Of a stretch of DNA of 64,000 nt, positions 40,958-49,338 are shown piece after piece. This DNA comes from a virus, in IMG/VR virus record IMGVR_UViG_3300027792_000015, positions 41,249 through 105,248 of that record; one strand, 5' to 3'. Below the pieces are notes generated by a model, which had not been told where the DNA came from, searched no databases, and saw only the letters and a list, made by a program, of their open reading frames with translations. How positions within the stretch are numbered: position 1 is the first letter of the stretch; the number at the start of each line of letters is the position of its first letter. Both the position numbers and the translations under genes were made by a program.

Positions 40958-41803
40958 ATGCACAAAAAGTTTCTTGCACTGATTATGCTAATTTCTGCTT
41001 TTTCTTGGTCTTGTCAGGATAAAAATAAATTGACAGTTGGAGAACAGATTTCAGAAACCATTGTGTATGTGAATCAATCATCAGGAGTCATTGTATATTC
41101 CGATGAAGAACGATCATTGGTTTTAACAGCATATCATGTAATAGCAGATAATTGCGATTCAAGCGGTAGTTGCAATACAGACGAAATAAAAGTATCCATA
41201 GTGTATCCAATTTTTTTGGACAAAGAAACAAAAATAAGAGCAAGAGAGATAATGGAGAAAAATGGAACCAGTGAAGATATTATTAATTTAATATTGGATA
41301 ATGAGTTTATTCAAATACCAGAGTTTTTTAGTGTTGTTCAATCCGAAGTAGACCCATCCCACGACTTGGCTATATTGGAAATAAAAACTTCGTTAAATTT
41401 TCGTTTCTCTAATCTTTCCAAAAAAGAATGCAAGGTTGGAGACGATGTTTATCTTGCTGGTAATCCAAATAGATTATTCAGAACAATATTAAAGGGAACC
41501 GTTGGGTCTATTGATAGGTTTATAGATAATACCGAGTCAATACAAATCAGTGGCGGAACAATATTCGGTAGCAGTGGCGGTGGAGTTTTTAATCTTGATG
41601 GGGAATTAATTGGAATAATTCAATCCGTAAGGGCATTGGTTACGCCTTATTGTTATGGCGAGTGGAATGAAGATGGAGATTTTGTTAAAAGGACGTGCGT
41701 TGAGTTGCCAGTTGAGTTTTTGGGTTTTGCTGCAAAAGAAAAAGTAATTATCGACTTTCTATCTGAAAGTCGATTTTGTTTGTATTTTAAAATTTGTAAA
41801 TAA
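40958..41803 (+). CDS. Trypsin-like serine protease lipoprotein
   Basis: A 281 aa protein. The N-terminus is a lipoprotein signal: basic MHKK, a hydrophobic stretch, and a lipobox ending at Cys19 (SWSC). The protease triad is H60 in LTAYHVI, D136 in DPSHDLAIL and S206 in GSSGGGVF. It has no PDZ domain. The product should be exported and lipid-anchored in the host envelope. Such an enzyme could alter envelope proteins, for example in superinfection exclusion or defence (inference). It may be a cargo gene of host origin. Confidence 0.8.
   Translation: MHKKFLALIMLISAFSWSCQDKNKLTVGEQISETIVYVNQSSGVIVYSDEERSLVLTAYHVIADNCDSSGSCNTDEIKVSIVYPIFLDKETKIRAREIMEKNGTSEDIINLILDNEFIQIPEFFSVVQSEVDPSHDLAILEIKTSLNFRFSNLSKKECKVGDDVYLAGNPNRLFRTILKGTVGSIDRFIDNTESIQISGGTIFGSSGGGVFNLDGELIGIIQSVRALVTPYCYGEWNEDGDFVKRTCVELPVEFLGFAAKEKVIIDFLSESRFCLYFKICK
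41750..41787 (+). terminator. Terminator overlapping the protease gene's 3' end
   Basis: The 9-bp stem ATCGACTTT/AAAGTCGAT (41750-41758 and 41766-41774) is followed by a T-rich tract to 41787. It lies inside the last codons of the protease gene, so transcription ends just before the IS element. Confidence 0.6.
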
Positions 41804-41880
41804 AAAAGAAAGGTTAGCTAACTGCACATAATCTGCTAATATCTTCCAACATAGTATGCCACTACATAGGAGGTATTTTC

Positions 41881-42474
41881 ATGTTCGTGCCGCTTAGAAA
41901 AGCGGTTGAATTAACGGGTCTACACCCAAACACTTTAAGGAAATATGCAGACCAAAACAAAATCAAAGCAGTCAGAACTCCCTGCGGGAACCGGTTGTTC
42001 GACACCGATTCACTTCCGGGCCAACAGGCTCAGCGATCAGCCACAGTCTGCTATTGTAGAGTTAGTTCAACCAAACAAAAATCAGGTCTCGCTAGACAAG
42101 TTGTTGAACTTAGAACCCAATTCCCCCAAGCAGACATCATCCAAGATGTGGGATCCGAGCTCAACTTCAAAAGAAAAGGGCTTAGGTCCTTATTGGACCG
42201 ATTGCTTCAAGGAGATCGTATCACACTTATCGTGGCTCGCAGAGACCGGCTCTGCCGGTTTGGATTCGAGTTGCTTGAGTATTTGGTCACCAAAAACGGT
42301 GGAGAAATCATGGTTCTCGACCAACCTGAAACAAGTCCGCAATCAGAATTGGTTCAAGACTTGTTGTCAATCATACTTGAGTTCTCTCGCAGAGTCCCAG
42401 GACTCCACAGATACTACGATGATATCAAAAAAGATACGACTGTTACCAACTCAACAACAGAAACAGCAACTTAA
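41881..42474 (+). CDS. tnpA: IS607-type serine recombinase TnpA
   Basis: 197 aa. The N-terminal MerR-like helix-turn-helix is VPLRKAVELTGLHPNTLRKY; the resolvase domain has CYCRVSSTKQ with the catalytic Ser and ARRDRLCRFG with catalytic Arg residues. This domain order is specific for IS607 transposases. A strong AGGAGG site lies before ATG 41881. The C-terminus, from about residue 165, is shaped by the tnpB overlap and is not conserved. Confidence 0.88.
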   Translation: MFVPLRKAVELTGLHPNTLRKYADQNKIKAVRTPCGNRLFDTDSLPGQQAQRSATVCYCRVSSTKQKSGLARQVVELRTQFPQADIIQDVGSELNFKRKGLRSLLDRLLQGDRITLIVARRDRLCRFGFELLEYLVTKNGGEIMVLDQPETSPQSELVQDLLSIILEFSRRVPGLHRYYDDIKKDTTVTNSTTETAT

Positions 42475-43540
42475 TTCGTGGATAAACGGTTTTCGTTTTG
42501 TTTATAATCAGTCTTTGGAGTATGCACAGAAGCAAACAACTACTCCATCGTGGTTTAAAACTAAAAAGCAGTTGTTAGATCAGTTACCCTCTTGGACTAA
42601 ACAAATTCCCTATCAAATTAAATCAATTGCTATAAAGGAAGCATTTGATAACCTAAGACAACGGAAAAAACAAGCAAAATTTAAACACACTAAATTTAAG
42701 ATGCACTTTAAGTCTAAGAAGGAACCACAACAATCGTGTTATTTGCCTAAGTCTGCGGTTTTGACAAAGGGAATTTATCCAAGGTTGCTGGGGAAACTTA
42801 AATACACAGAATCACTGCCATCCAATATTGGTGACTCTCGTTTAGTTTACGTTTACGGGAAATTTTACTTAACTATACCAACAACAAAGCAACGGTCTTT
42901 AACCGAGAACCAAGGCAGAATCGTTGCTCTCGATCCAGGTATAAGAAAGTTTATTACTTTCGTAAGTCATGACAGTGCGGGTTGCTTGGCAACCCATGAC
43001 ATAGGTAGGATTTATAGATTATGTTTTTATTTAGACCAATTAGTTTCCAAGACAAGCAAGGCCAAGTCTAAACAAAAACATAATTTACGAAAAGCAGCAA
43101 ACCGTATTCGTGAAAAAATTAAAAACTTAATAGATGAACTACACAACAAAGTTGCCTATTTTCTTGTTAATAATTTTGACCTAATTTTACTACCAACTTT
43201 TGAAACACAACAAATGGTTTCCAAAGCACATCGTAAAATAGGATCAAAATCAGCCAGGGCCATGATGACTTTCAGTCACTATAAATTTAAGCAGAAACTA
43301 AAACACAAAGCCTTTGAATACGGGAAAGTAGTAGTTGATGTTTGTGAAGCCTATACTAGTAAAACCAATAATTTTACTGGCGTGGTGGATAAAAAATTAG
43401 GCGGAAAAGAATACGTATTAGTTGGTGGGAAAAAAGTGGATCGAGATATAAATGGAGCCTTGGGTATTTTACTTATGGCATTGGGAGATACACCCTATTT
43501 GGACAATTCAGTCCACAATTGCACTGCTAATCATTATTAG
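42419..43540 (+). CDS. tnpB: TnpB RNA-guided nuclease, zinc-ribbon cysteines lost
   Basis: 373 aa from ATG 42419 (ISKKIRLLPTQQQKQQL), the usual TnpB start; the frame stays open upstream only because it overlaps tnpA. The RuvC-type residues are present: Asp in VALDPGIRKF, Glu in ILLPTFE and Asp in DRDINGALGI. The zinc ribbon between the last two is altered: YTSKTNNFTG and VGGKKVDRD replace the usual SKTCxxCG and CxxCGxxxDRD, so all four Cys are missing. TnpB nucleases cut DNA next to the element using an RNA from its right end. Confidence 0.85.
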   Translation: MISKKIRLLPTQQQKQQLNSWINGFRFVYNQSLEYAQKQTTTPSWFKTKKQLLDQLPSWTKQIPYQIKSIAIKEAFDNLRQRKKQAKFKHTKFKMHFKSKKEPQQSCYLPKSAVLTKGIYPRLLGKLKYTESLPSNIGDSRLVYVYGKFYLTIPTTKQRSLTENQGRIVALDPGIRKFITFVSHDSAGCLATHDIGRIYRLCFYLDQLVSKTSKAKSKQKHNLRKAANRIREKIKNLIDELHNKVAYFLVNNFDLILLPTFETQQMVSKAHRKIGSKSARAMMTFSHYKFKQKLKHKAFEYGKVVVDVCEAYTSKTNNFTGVVDKKLGGKEYVLVGGKKVDRDINGALGILLMALGDTPYLDNSVHNCTANHY

Positions 43541-43543
43541 CAG
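43524..43543 (+). ncRNA. Hairpin at the tnpB 3' end, possible guide-RNA scaffold
   Basis: CTGCTAAT-CATT-ATTAGCAG is a perfect 8-bp hairpin across the tnpB stop, and TGGAC/GTCCA forms another stem just upstream. In IS607 elements the guide RNA of TnpB comes from this region, with the guide running past the element edge. Only the hairpins are seen; the RNA is inferred. Confidence 0.35.
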
Positions 43544-43562
43544 AAAGGTATCGGAATAATTA

Positions 43563-44723
43563 ATGAGTAAAAGTATGGCAGATATTTGGAAGACTATAGA
43601 AAAGCAACATGGTCCTGAGGGATTGTATGTTGGCAATACGGACATGACAACATATTCTGGGGCCATTCCTACCGGCAGTTATGGTTTGGACGACGCCCTG
43701 GGTATTTGGGGTCTTCCAAAAGGACACATGGTTCAGTTTGCGGGGTTTGAGCAATCCGGGAAAACACTGATGGCTCTTTCTGCTATCGCACAGTGGCAAA
43801 AACAAGGTTCATCTAACTGGGCCATGTTTATCGACGCAGAATTTACCTACACAAAAGAGTGGGCAGAGATGCTGGGAGTTGATACTTCCAGACTTTATGT
43901 TTATAGAGAAAATAAGGGACCAGAAATTTTTGCTCGTTTGACTGGTATTCCCGGTAAACCAAATTTGCAAGGCGTGATTAAAAAGGTTAAGCCCGGCATT
44001 TTGGATCTTGAAATAGAAAACGGCGGAACTGGATTAGGTATTATTGTTCTTGACAGCGTTCCAGCCGTATTAGTGCCCATGGAAGAAGCCAGTGCGCCTG
44101 GAAAACAAAATATGGCTCTAATGGCTCGTTTTCTTCCGCCTGAGCTACGAAAGCTTACACCACTATTGACAAAAACCGGTGTGTTGTTTATTGCAATAAA
44201 CCAATTACGTTTTACGCCTGGGGTTATGTATGGAGATCCTACTATGTCTCCTGGTGGTCAAGCATTAAAACATGCTTGTGCACAGATTATTAATTTTGGA
44301 CGTATGAAAGGAAAAGACTCGAAGATTGAAGAGGGAGAGGAACAAACAGGTCATCACATCATGGCCAAAATCGATAAGAACAAAAAAGCTCCGCCGTTTC
44401 GTAAAGCAACTTTTGGTATTAAATACACAGAAGGTGTGGTAGAGCAAAACATAGAAATTCGTGACCTCGGAGCAAAATATGGTGTAATTCTTCGTCCCAA
44501 CAATAGAATTTGGGAGCTGGATGGCATAAAATATAGTGGTAAAGATGATATTGCCGAAGCCCTGAAAGAGGAAACCTTACAGCAGTCTGTGTTGGAACGA
44601 GTTAAAGAAGCTAAGAAAAACTGTATTCATCTAGTTAATGTTGATGACGAAACCGAAACCGAAGAAGAGATGGACCAAGAACAAGAATTGTTGGATGCGG
44701 AATCTACACAAGAATTGGAATGA
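43563..44723 (+). CDS. recA: RecA-family recombinase
   Basis: 386 aa. Walker A is GFEQSGKT (61-68), Walker B is IIVLDSVPAV with VPMEEASA after it, and FIAINQLRFTPGVMYGDP through SPGGQALKHACA matches the DNA-binding L2 region of RecA. The C-terminus is acidic (ETETEEEMDQEQE). It performs strand exchange, the role of UvsX in T4. A segment around residues 100-160 (GKPNLQGVIKKVKPGILDLE) is longer than in bacterial RecA. Confidence 0.9.
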   Translation: MSKSMADIWKTIEKQHGPEGLYVGNTDMTTYSGAIPTGSYGLDDALGIWGLPKGHMVQFAGFEQSGKTLMALSAIAQWQKQGSSNWAMFIDAEFTYTKEWAEMLGVDTSRLYVYRENKGPEIFARLTGIPGKPNLQGVIKKVKPGILDLEIENGGTGLGIIVLDSVPAVLVPMEEASAPGKQNMALMARFLPPELRKLTPLLTKTGVLFIAINQLRFTPGVMYGDPTMSPGGQALKHACAQIINFGRMKGKDSKIEEGEEQTGHHIMAKIDKNKKAPPFRKATFGIKYTEGVVEQNIEIRDLGAKYGVILRPNNRIWELDGIKYSGKDDIAEALKEETLQQSVLERVKEAKKNCIHLVNVDDETETEEEMDQEQELLDAESTQELE

Positions 44724-44753
44724 TGTTGGGAATATTATTGCATGTGGGATAAA

Positions 44754-45593
44754 ATGAAAATTTGTGGACATTGTAAATTTGAAAAACCAAACTGTGAGTT
44801 TAATAAAAACAAACGCACAAAAGATAAATTAAGTAGTTGGTGTAAATCTTGCACAAAACAGTATCAAGTAAATAACAAAGATAAGATTGTGGCAAGAAAA
44901 AAACTATACTATAAAAACAATAGAGAAACGATATTGGAAAAAGATAAATATTATAGAGAAAACAATAAAGAAAAAACTGCAGCATGTCGCAGTAAATATT
45001 ATGAAAACAATAAAAAAGAAATATTAATTAATAAAAAACAATATTATGAAAATAATAAAGAATCGCTTTTAGAACAAGCTGCGGAATATTATGAAAATAA
45101 TAAAGACAAAGTTCTAGAAAAAAGAAAACAAGATTATAAAGATACCAAAGACGAGACGCTTATAGAAAGAAAACTATATTACGAAAACAATAAGGAAAAA
45201 ATATTAGAAGATGTTAAAAAATATAGTAATACGCCAGATGGCAGAGAAAAAATAAAACAGCGCCGAAAAAAGCGTCGTTCAACAGATATCAAACATAAAT
45301 TGTCTCGTAGTCTAATACATCGTTTATATAAAGCACTCAAAGGAAACTATAAATCTGGCTCCGCTGTTCGCGACTTAGGGTGTTCCATTGGCGAACTAAA
45401 AATGCGTTTAGAAAGACAGTTTGAGCCAGGAATGACTTGGGAGAATTATGGAGAGTGGCACATAGATCATATAATACCGATTTCTAGTTTCAACCTAACC
45501 GATAGAATGGAGTTTTTGGAAGCTTGCAATTGGTGCAACCTGCAGCCGCTTTGGGCTGCCGATAATATAAAGAAATCTAATAAATTAATATAA
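44754..45593 (+). CDS. HNH homing endonuclease, intact
   Basis: I use ATG 44754 so that the start (MKICGHCK) aligns with the sister genes; ATG 44742 is also open. The zinc ribbon CGHC...CKSC is followed by about 10 repeats of the YYxNNKExxL type, then GSAVRDLGCSIGELK and a complete HNH domain: GEWHIDHIIPIS, CNLQPLWAADN, KKSNK. It is a free-standing selfish endonuclease placed directly after recA. Confidence 0.85.
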   Translation: MKICGHCKFEKPNCEFNKNKRTKDKLSSWCKSCTKQYQVNNKDKIVARKKLYYKNNRETILEKDKYYRENNKEKTAACRSKYYENNKKEILINKKQYYENNKESLLEQAAEYYENNKDKVLEKRKQDYKDTKDETLIERKLYYENNKEKILEDVKKYSNTPDGREKIKQRRKKRRSTDIKHKLSRSLIHRLYKALKGNYKSGSAVRDLGCSIGELKMRLERQFEPGMTWENYGEWHIDHIIPISSFNLTDRMEFLEACNWCNLQPLWAADNIKKSNKLI

Positions 45594-45605
45594 AGGATAA
45601 ATAAT

Positions 45606-45953
45606 ATGCTAATTACGTGTAATAATCGTGGATGTTTAAAAAGCTCTGATGCACTTTTGGATGTAAAGACAGATAAGGTTATTTGTGGGGAATGTAAGAG
45701 AGAAATAACCAATGTATCTGTCATGATGAAGAAAACACTAAAAAGTTTTGGACAAATTATTAGAGAGACAAAAAAGGCTTTTATGCTTGCGTGTAAGAGC
45801 TGCAATGCCAATAGGGAAATAGTTCTTGATCAGAAGGGAAATACTTTATGCAAGACTTGTCATAGTCCAATAAAAATTCATCCAGCATTTAAGATCGCAA
45901 TAGAAGAGTCTGGTGGACTTGAGAAAATAATACTAGAGGACGATAAAAAATAA
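45606..45953 (+). CDS. Hypothetical double zinc ribbon protein (115 aa)
   Basis: There are four Cys pairs: CNNRGC, CGEC, CKSC and CKTC, making two zinc ribbons. The middle is basic. AAAGGA lies before the ATG. Such proteins often bind nucleic acids; the role is unknown. It lies between recA and the primase core. Confidence 0.6.
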   Translation: MLITCNNRGCLKSSDALLDVKTDKVICGECKREITNVSVMMKKTLKSFGQIIRETKKAFMLACKSCNANREIVLDQKGNTLCKTCHSPIKIHPAFKIAIEESGGLEKIILEDDKK

Positions 45954-45970
45954 GAAAGAAATATCAAACA

Positions 45971-46708
45971 ATGAGCGAATTTTATAAGAAATTAGCCGAC
46001 GTTTGTCATAATATACTGCTTGATGACATTGGGTTGTGGTCGTATTTAAAGAAAGAAAGAAAAATGACAAACAAAACAATAAAAGAATTTGGAATTGGTG
46101 CATTTCCATCGGACCTAAGAAGATTGTTTAATGAGTTTTCCCTTGATCCAGTGGAATTGAGAGAGAATGGAATAATTTGGAATGCAGAACATAGTCAGTT
46201 TAAACTGTATCCAATAGTGATTCCAATCACCGATATACATGGTTCTCCGATAGCGATAGGTTGCAGAACACTAATTAGTGAAAGTGAAAGAAAAGACATA
46301 GGATTGCCAAAGTATAAAAATAGTGTTTATAAAAAAACATCTAATCTTTTTGCGCTAAATAAATCATATCAAAGTATAAGAAAAAACAATCTAGCAATTG
46401 TTGTTGAGGGATATTTTGATGCGATTAGTGCCCACCAAAATAAGATTACCAATGTTGTTGCAACTTGTGGAACAATGTTTGGTAAAAAACAATTAGCAAT
46501 ACTATCCAGATATACTAATAATATATGCTTATTATTTGACAATGATGCGCCAGGGAGAACTAGTGCCATAAAGGCAGAGAAAAACTTAAAGGATATAGAT
46601 GGGGCTAAAATCTTTTTAAGATTCACACCAGATGGTTATAAAGATTTAGATGAATTCTTGCGAAATGGCGGAGATTATAATACGCTATTTAAAGACTCTA
46701 ATGTTTGA
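45971..46708 (+). CDS. Primase catalytic (Toprim) subunit, DnaG-like
   Basis: 245 aa. The RNAP-like basic subdomain is near the start (FGIGAFPSD, FKLYPIVIPITDIHG). The Toprim core is IVVEGYFDAISAHQ with the catalytic Glu, and LLFDNDAPGRTSA with the two Asp. It lacks the zinc finger, which is encoded at 23119, and the DnaB-binding domain. It makes RNA primers, presumably with the separate zinc subunit. Confidence 0.88.
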   Translation: MSEFYKKLADVCHNILLDDIGLWSYLKKERKMTNKTIKEFGIGAFPSDLRRLFNEFSLDPVELRENGIIWNAEHSQFKLYPIVIPITDIHGSPIAIGCRTLISESERKDIGLPKYKNSVYKKTSNLFALNKSYQSIRKNNLAIVVEGYFDAISAHQNKITNVVATCGTMFGKKQLAILSRYTNNICLLFDNDAPGRTSAIKAEKNLKDIDGAKIFLRFTPDGYKDLDEFLRNGGDYNTLFKDSNV

Positions 46709-46717
46709 GGAAATTTA

Positions 46718-47164
46718 ATGCCGAAAAATTTTGTATGCAGTGGATCTGGAGACGCAGATGTTTCTGGAAATTATATAGAAATAAGTATAGATCCAAATGT
46801 TTTAAATAATTTCTCAAATGAAGACGGAATGTCAGCATTTCTTTCATCACAATCATGTTCTGAGGAATTTAAATTATTAAAGGCAGAACTGTTACAGGAA
46901 GTTTTACTGATAATAGAAATGTGTCTTACCAAAAAACAGAAAGAGGTTATGAAAATGACATTTGTTGATGGTATGACACAGAATGAGATAGCGTCTGAAC
47001 TTGGAAAGCATCAAACCACTATACATAAACTTTTGTATGGAAATTTGGACTACAATAATAAGAGAAGGCGTTATGGTGGTGCAATGAAAAAAATTAGAAA
47101 AATGTGCGCAAATAGTAAAAAAATACAAGAAATACTTACAAAAATGAAACAACAGGTTGAATAA
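46718..47164 (+). CDS. Sigma region 4-like helix-turn-helix protein (148 aa)
   Basis: Residues about 68-100 (LTKKQKEVMKMTFVDGMTQN, then EIASELGKHQTTIHKLL) match sigma-70 region 4, which contacts -35 DNA and RNA polymerase. No region 2 is present. It could be a transcription partner of the region-2 protein at 30261, or a stand-alone regulator (inference). Confidence 0.72.
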   Translation: MPKNFVCSGSGDADVSGNYIEISIDPNVLNNFSNEDGMSAFLSSQSCSEEFKLLKAELLQEVLLIIEMCLTKKQKEVMKMTFVDGMTQNEIASELGKHQTTIHKLLYGNLDYNNKRRRYGGAMKKIRKMCANSKKIQEILTKMKQQVE

Positions 47165-47166
47165 AT

Positions 47167-48207
47167 ATGGGAAGAAAGAAAATAATATTGGATCCGGATA
47201 AGCTTACCAATAGTTACAAACAACTTTTATCAATTAATAAAGTTGCCTTAGAGTTAAATACTACACCATTTATTGTGCGAGAGAGATTAATTGAACTTGG
47301 GGTTAGACTGGTAAATCCAGGCGGTCAACATAAATATTCGTGTAACGATGATTTTTTCTCAACTGATACTCCGGAATCTTTTTATTGGGCTGGGTATATG
47401 GCCGCAGATGGATGCGTGTCTCAATCATACCGTAATGGTAAAGTGGTGTCTGTATCAAGTATAGACATAGAACATATGGAAAAATTTAAAAAATGTGTTG
47501 AATATGATGGACCAGTAAGAATAGATACTAATTTAAATGAAATAAATAAGACCAAAACTATAAAAAGTACGAAACCATTTTCTGGCATTGGAATTCATTC
47601 TGAAAAAATGTTTTATAATTTGGCTAGATTTGGAGTAATTCCTAATAAATCATTGATATATGTTTTCCCAGATTGGCTTAAGCAACATGCACTGGTTAAT
47701 CATTTTATTCGAGGCTGCACCGACGGAGATGGTTGCTGGTCTGAATTAAAACCGCGCGGCGGTGGAAGAACCAGAGATATATTGACATATCATTTATGTG
47801 GAACAAATAGTATGGTTGAATCAGTTAGGGAAGTTTTTAGTAAAAATTGTGGACGAAAAATTACTCAAAAAATATATAAAAATAAAAATATTTTTTGCTT
47901 ATCGTATTGTGGTAATGTTCAAGCCAAGGCAATAAGGGATTTCCTTTACGCCGGCGCAAATCAAAATATTTGGTTGAACCGCAAGCACAATATAGTATAT
48001 AATGATTGGATAGATGTTTTGTCAGAGTATGCAATGGTTTCGGTAATAGGAACTAATGCGAAAACAAATGAGATAGTTGAGTTTAATGGTATGATGGAAG
48101 CGGAGCGACACGGATTTAATCATTGCGGAATATCAGAATGTTGCTCCGGGAAAAGAAAGTTACATCATGGTTACAGTTGGAAATTTAACAAAAGGAGTTG
48201 TGTTTAA
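47167..48207 (+). CDS. LAGLIDADG homing endonuclease, free-standing
   Basis: 346 aa. The N-terminus is a probable helix-turn-helix (LLSINKVALELNTTPFIVRE). The two LAGLIDADG motifs are SFYWAGYMAADGCV and HFIRGCTDGDGCW. The C-terminal NEIVEFNGMMEAERHGF through GYSWKF resembles a NUMOD-type DNA-binding repeat. No intein splice motifs are present, so it is an independent selfish gene inserted before the IF3 gene. Confidence 0.85.
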   Translation: MGRKKIILDPDKLTNSYKQLLSINKVALELNTTPFIVRERLIELGVRLVNPGGQHKYSCNDDFFSTDTPESFYWAGYMAADGCVSQSYRNGKVVSVSSIDIEHMEKFKKCVEYDGPVRIDTNLNEINKTKTIKSTKPFSGIGIHSEKMFYNLARFGVIPNKSLIYVFPDWLKQHALVNHFIRGCTDGDGCWSELKPRGGGRTRDILTYHLCGTNSMVESVREVFSKNCGRKITQKIYKNKNIFCLSYCGNVQAKAIRDFLYAGANQNIWLNRKHNIVYNDWIDVLSEYAMVSVIGTNAKTNEIVEFNGMMEAERHGFNHCGISECCSGKRKLHHGYSWKFNKRSCV

Positions 48208-48677
48208 TGAAGGTAATGCTCATCAATGAGTCTGGAGAAAGAGTTGGGGAAGTTCTTATAGAGGAAGCAGAAAGGCAAGCAAAACTAGCGGGAAAACAGT
48301 TGGCGATGGTTGCCCAAAATGTATATAGAATAGTTGAAATAGGCAAACTAAAATACGAAAAAAACCAAAAGCAACGCCAAAGCCGCGTACAAAAAAGGCA
48401 GCACAAGATAAAGGAAATAAAATTGGGAGTAGCAATAGAAACACACGACATAGAAGTAAAAGCAAATCATATACGAGAATTTCTTGAAAAGGGCCTTAAA
48501 ACAAAGATTACTGTTCAGTTTAAGGGGCGACAAATGGCTTTTCAGGAAATAGGCTTTCAGAAGTTGAATCTATTAATTAAACCATTTCTTGATAATGGCT
48601 TAGCAACACTTGATAAAGAACCAAAAATGGATGGTAAAAACCTGATAGCTTTTCTCATTCCAACCCGCCGAAGTTAA
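48207..48677 (+). CDS. infC: Translation initiation factor IF-3
   Basis: 156 aa, with both IF3 domains. The N domain has VMLINESGERVGEVLIEEA and the linker IVEIGKLKYEKNQKQRQ. The C domain has HKIKEIKLGVAIETHDIEVK, FLEKGLKTKITVQFKGRQMA and EPKMDGKNLIAFLIP. These match bacterial IF3 from end to end; only the first residues are shorter. The start is ATG 48207 (AAGGAG at 48192-48197). IF3 controls start-codon choice on the 30S subunit, so the phage may steer initiation to its own mRNAs, many of which have weak ribosome binding sites. Confidence 0.95.
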   Translation: MKVMLINESGERVGEVLIEEAERQAKLAGKQLAMVAQNVYRIVEIGKLKYEKNQKQRQSRVQKRQHKIKEIKLGVAIETHDIEVKANHIREFLEKGLKTKITVQFKGRQMAFQEIGFQKLNLLIKPFLDNGLATLDKEPKMDGKNLIAFLIPTRRS

Positions 48678-48766
48678 TCTCACCACTTATACAGTAATCG
48701 TATAATTTTCTAAAAATCAAAACAAAAATACCATCTTTCTATCAATATTTTGAACTTATAATGTTA

Positions 48767-48793
48767 GGTGTGGTCTATTCTGACTACACCACA
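48767..48793 (+). promoter_or_regulatory. Hairpin in the gap before the packaging/virion block
   Basis: GGTGTGGT and ACTACACC (with an alternative TGTGGT/ACCACA pairing) form a stem in the 139-base gap between infC and the 48817 gene. TATAAT boxes lie at 48701 and 48757 but without good -35 boxes. It may be a weak terminator or a late-promoter region. Confidence 0.4.
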
Positions 48794-48816
48794 TTATTTA
48801 TGTGGGGTTATATTAA

Positions 48817-49290
48817 ATGGACACTCTTGATTGGACCCAGTTGGCCGGAAATGTTAATAAAGATGCAAATAAAATAGAATATGAACCAAACAAAGGTTTG
48901 TTTAGAAAAATAGCATTTGATGTATTTCAACTAAATTCTGCGCCCGTTGAGTCTCTTTGGACACTCGAAAGTAGCGATGACGGAACACAGTATTTGGTCG
49001 CAATGTATGCCGATGATGACACTGAGACACTAGAAGCAAAAGGTGACTGGAACGCAATTATGTGCAAAAATGCTAGCAGTGTCACACTAACCTATAAAGA
49101 AACACCATTATACAAGTTTGCTTCATCTGATTATGGTTTTATTGAGTCAGATGCTCATATTTTTCAGAGAAGTCTTATAGAAAAATTTAGTTCAGATAAA
49201 GCATTTGTGTCATTATTTTTGAAAGCACAGCCCAAAAATAAACTATCGGAAATATTAAATAAATTCCCAGAACTCAAAGATTTTGTATAA
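48817..49290 (+). CDS. Hypothetical protein (157 aa)
   Basis: Not recognised. A mixed alpha/beta pattern with an acidic middle (YADDDTETLEAKGDW). First gene after the non-coding gap, probably the start of a late unit. Confidence 0.65.
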   Translation: MDTLDWTQLAGNVNKDANKIEYEPNKGLFRKIAFDVFQLNSAPVESLWTLESSDDGTQYLVAMYADDDTETLEAKGDWNAIMCKNASSVTLTYKETPLYKFASSDYGFIESDAHIFQRSLIEKFSSDKAFVSLFLKAQPKNKLSEILNKFPELKDFV

Positions 49291-49338
49291 TAAACTAATG
49301 GCCGCCTGGTCGGTCTAATTTTTGGAGGAGAATGTAAC

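Larger units (their letters stand above)
41833..43543 (+). mobile_element. IS607-family insertion (tnpA-tnpB)
   Basis: The element carries a serine recombinase and a TnpB gene overlapping by 56 bases, both in the phage direction. CTGCTAAT occurs at 41833-41840 and again at 43524-43531 and may mark the two ends; IS607 elements leave no target duplication, so exact edges are uncertain. It sits between the protease and recA genes without breaking a recognisable gene. Confidence 0.75.

Noticed and set aside
41945-42418. Extended N-terminus for TnpB
   Set aside because: The extra 158 residues are the tnpA gene read in another frame; TnpB homology starts at ATG 42419.
47167-48207. Intein or intron interrupting infC
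   Set aside because: The LAGLIDADG gene has its own start and stop and no splice motifs, and IF3 is complete downstream of it.
49291-49338. Terminator before the 49339 gene
   Set aside because: A T-run is present, but the G/C-rich bases before it form only a 3-bp stem.
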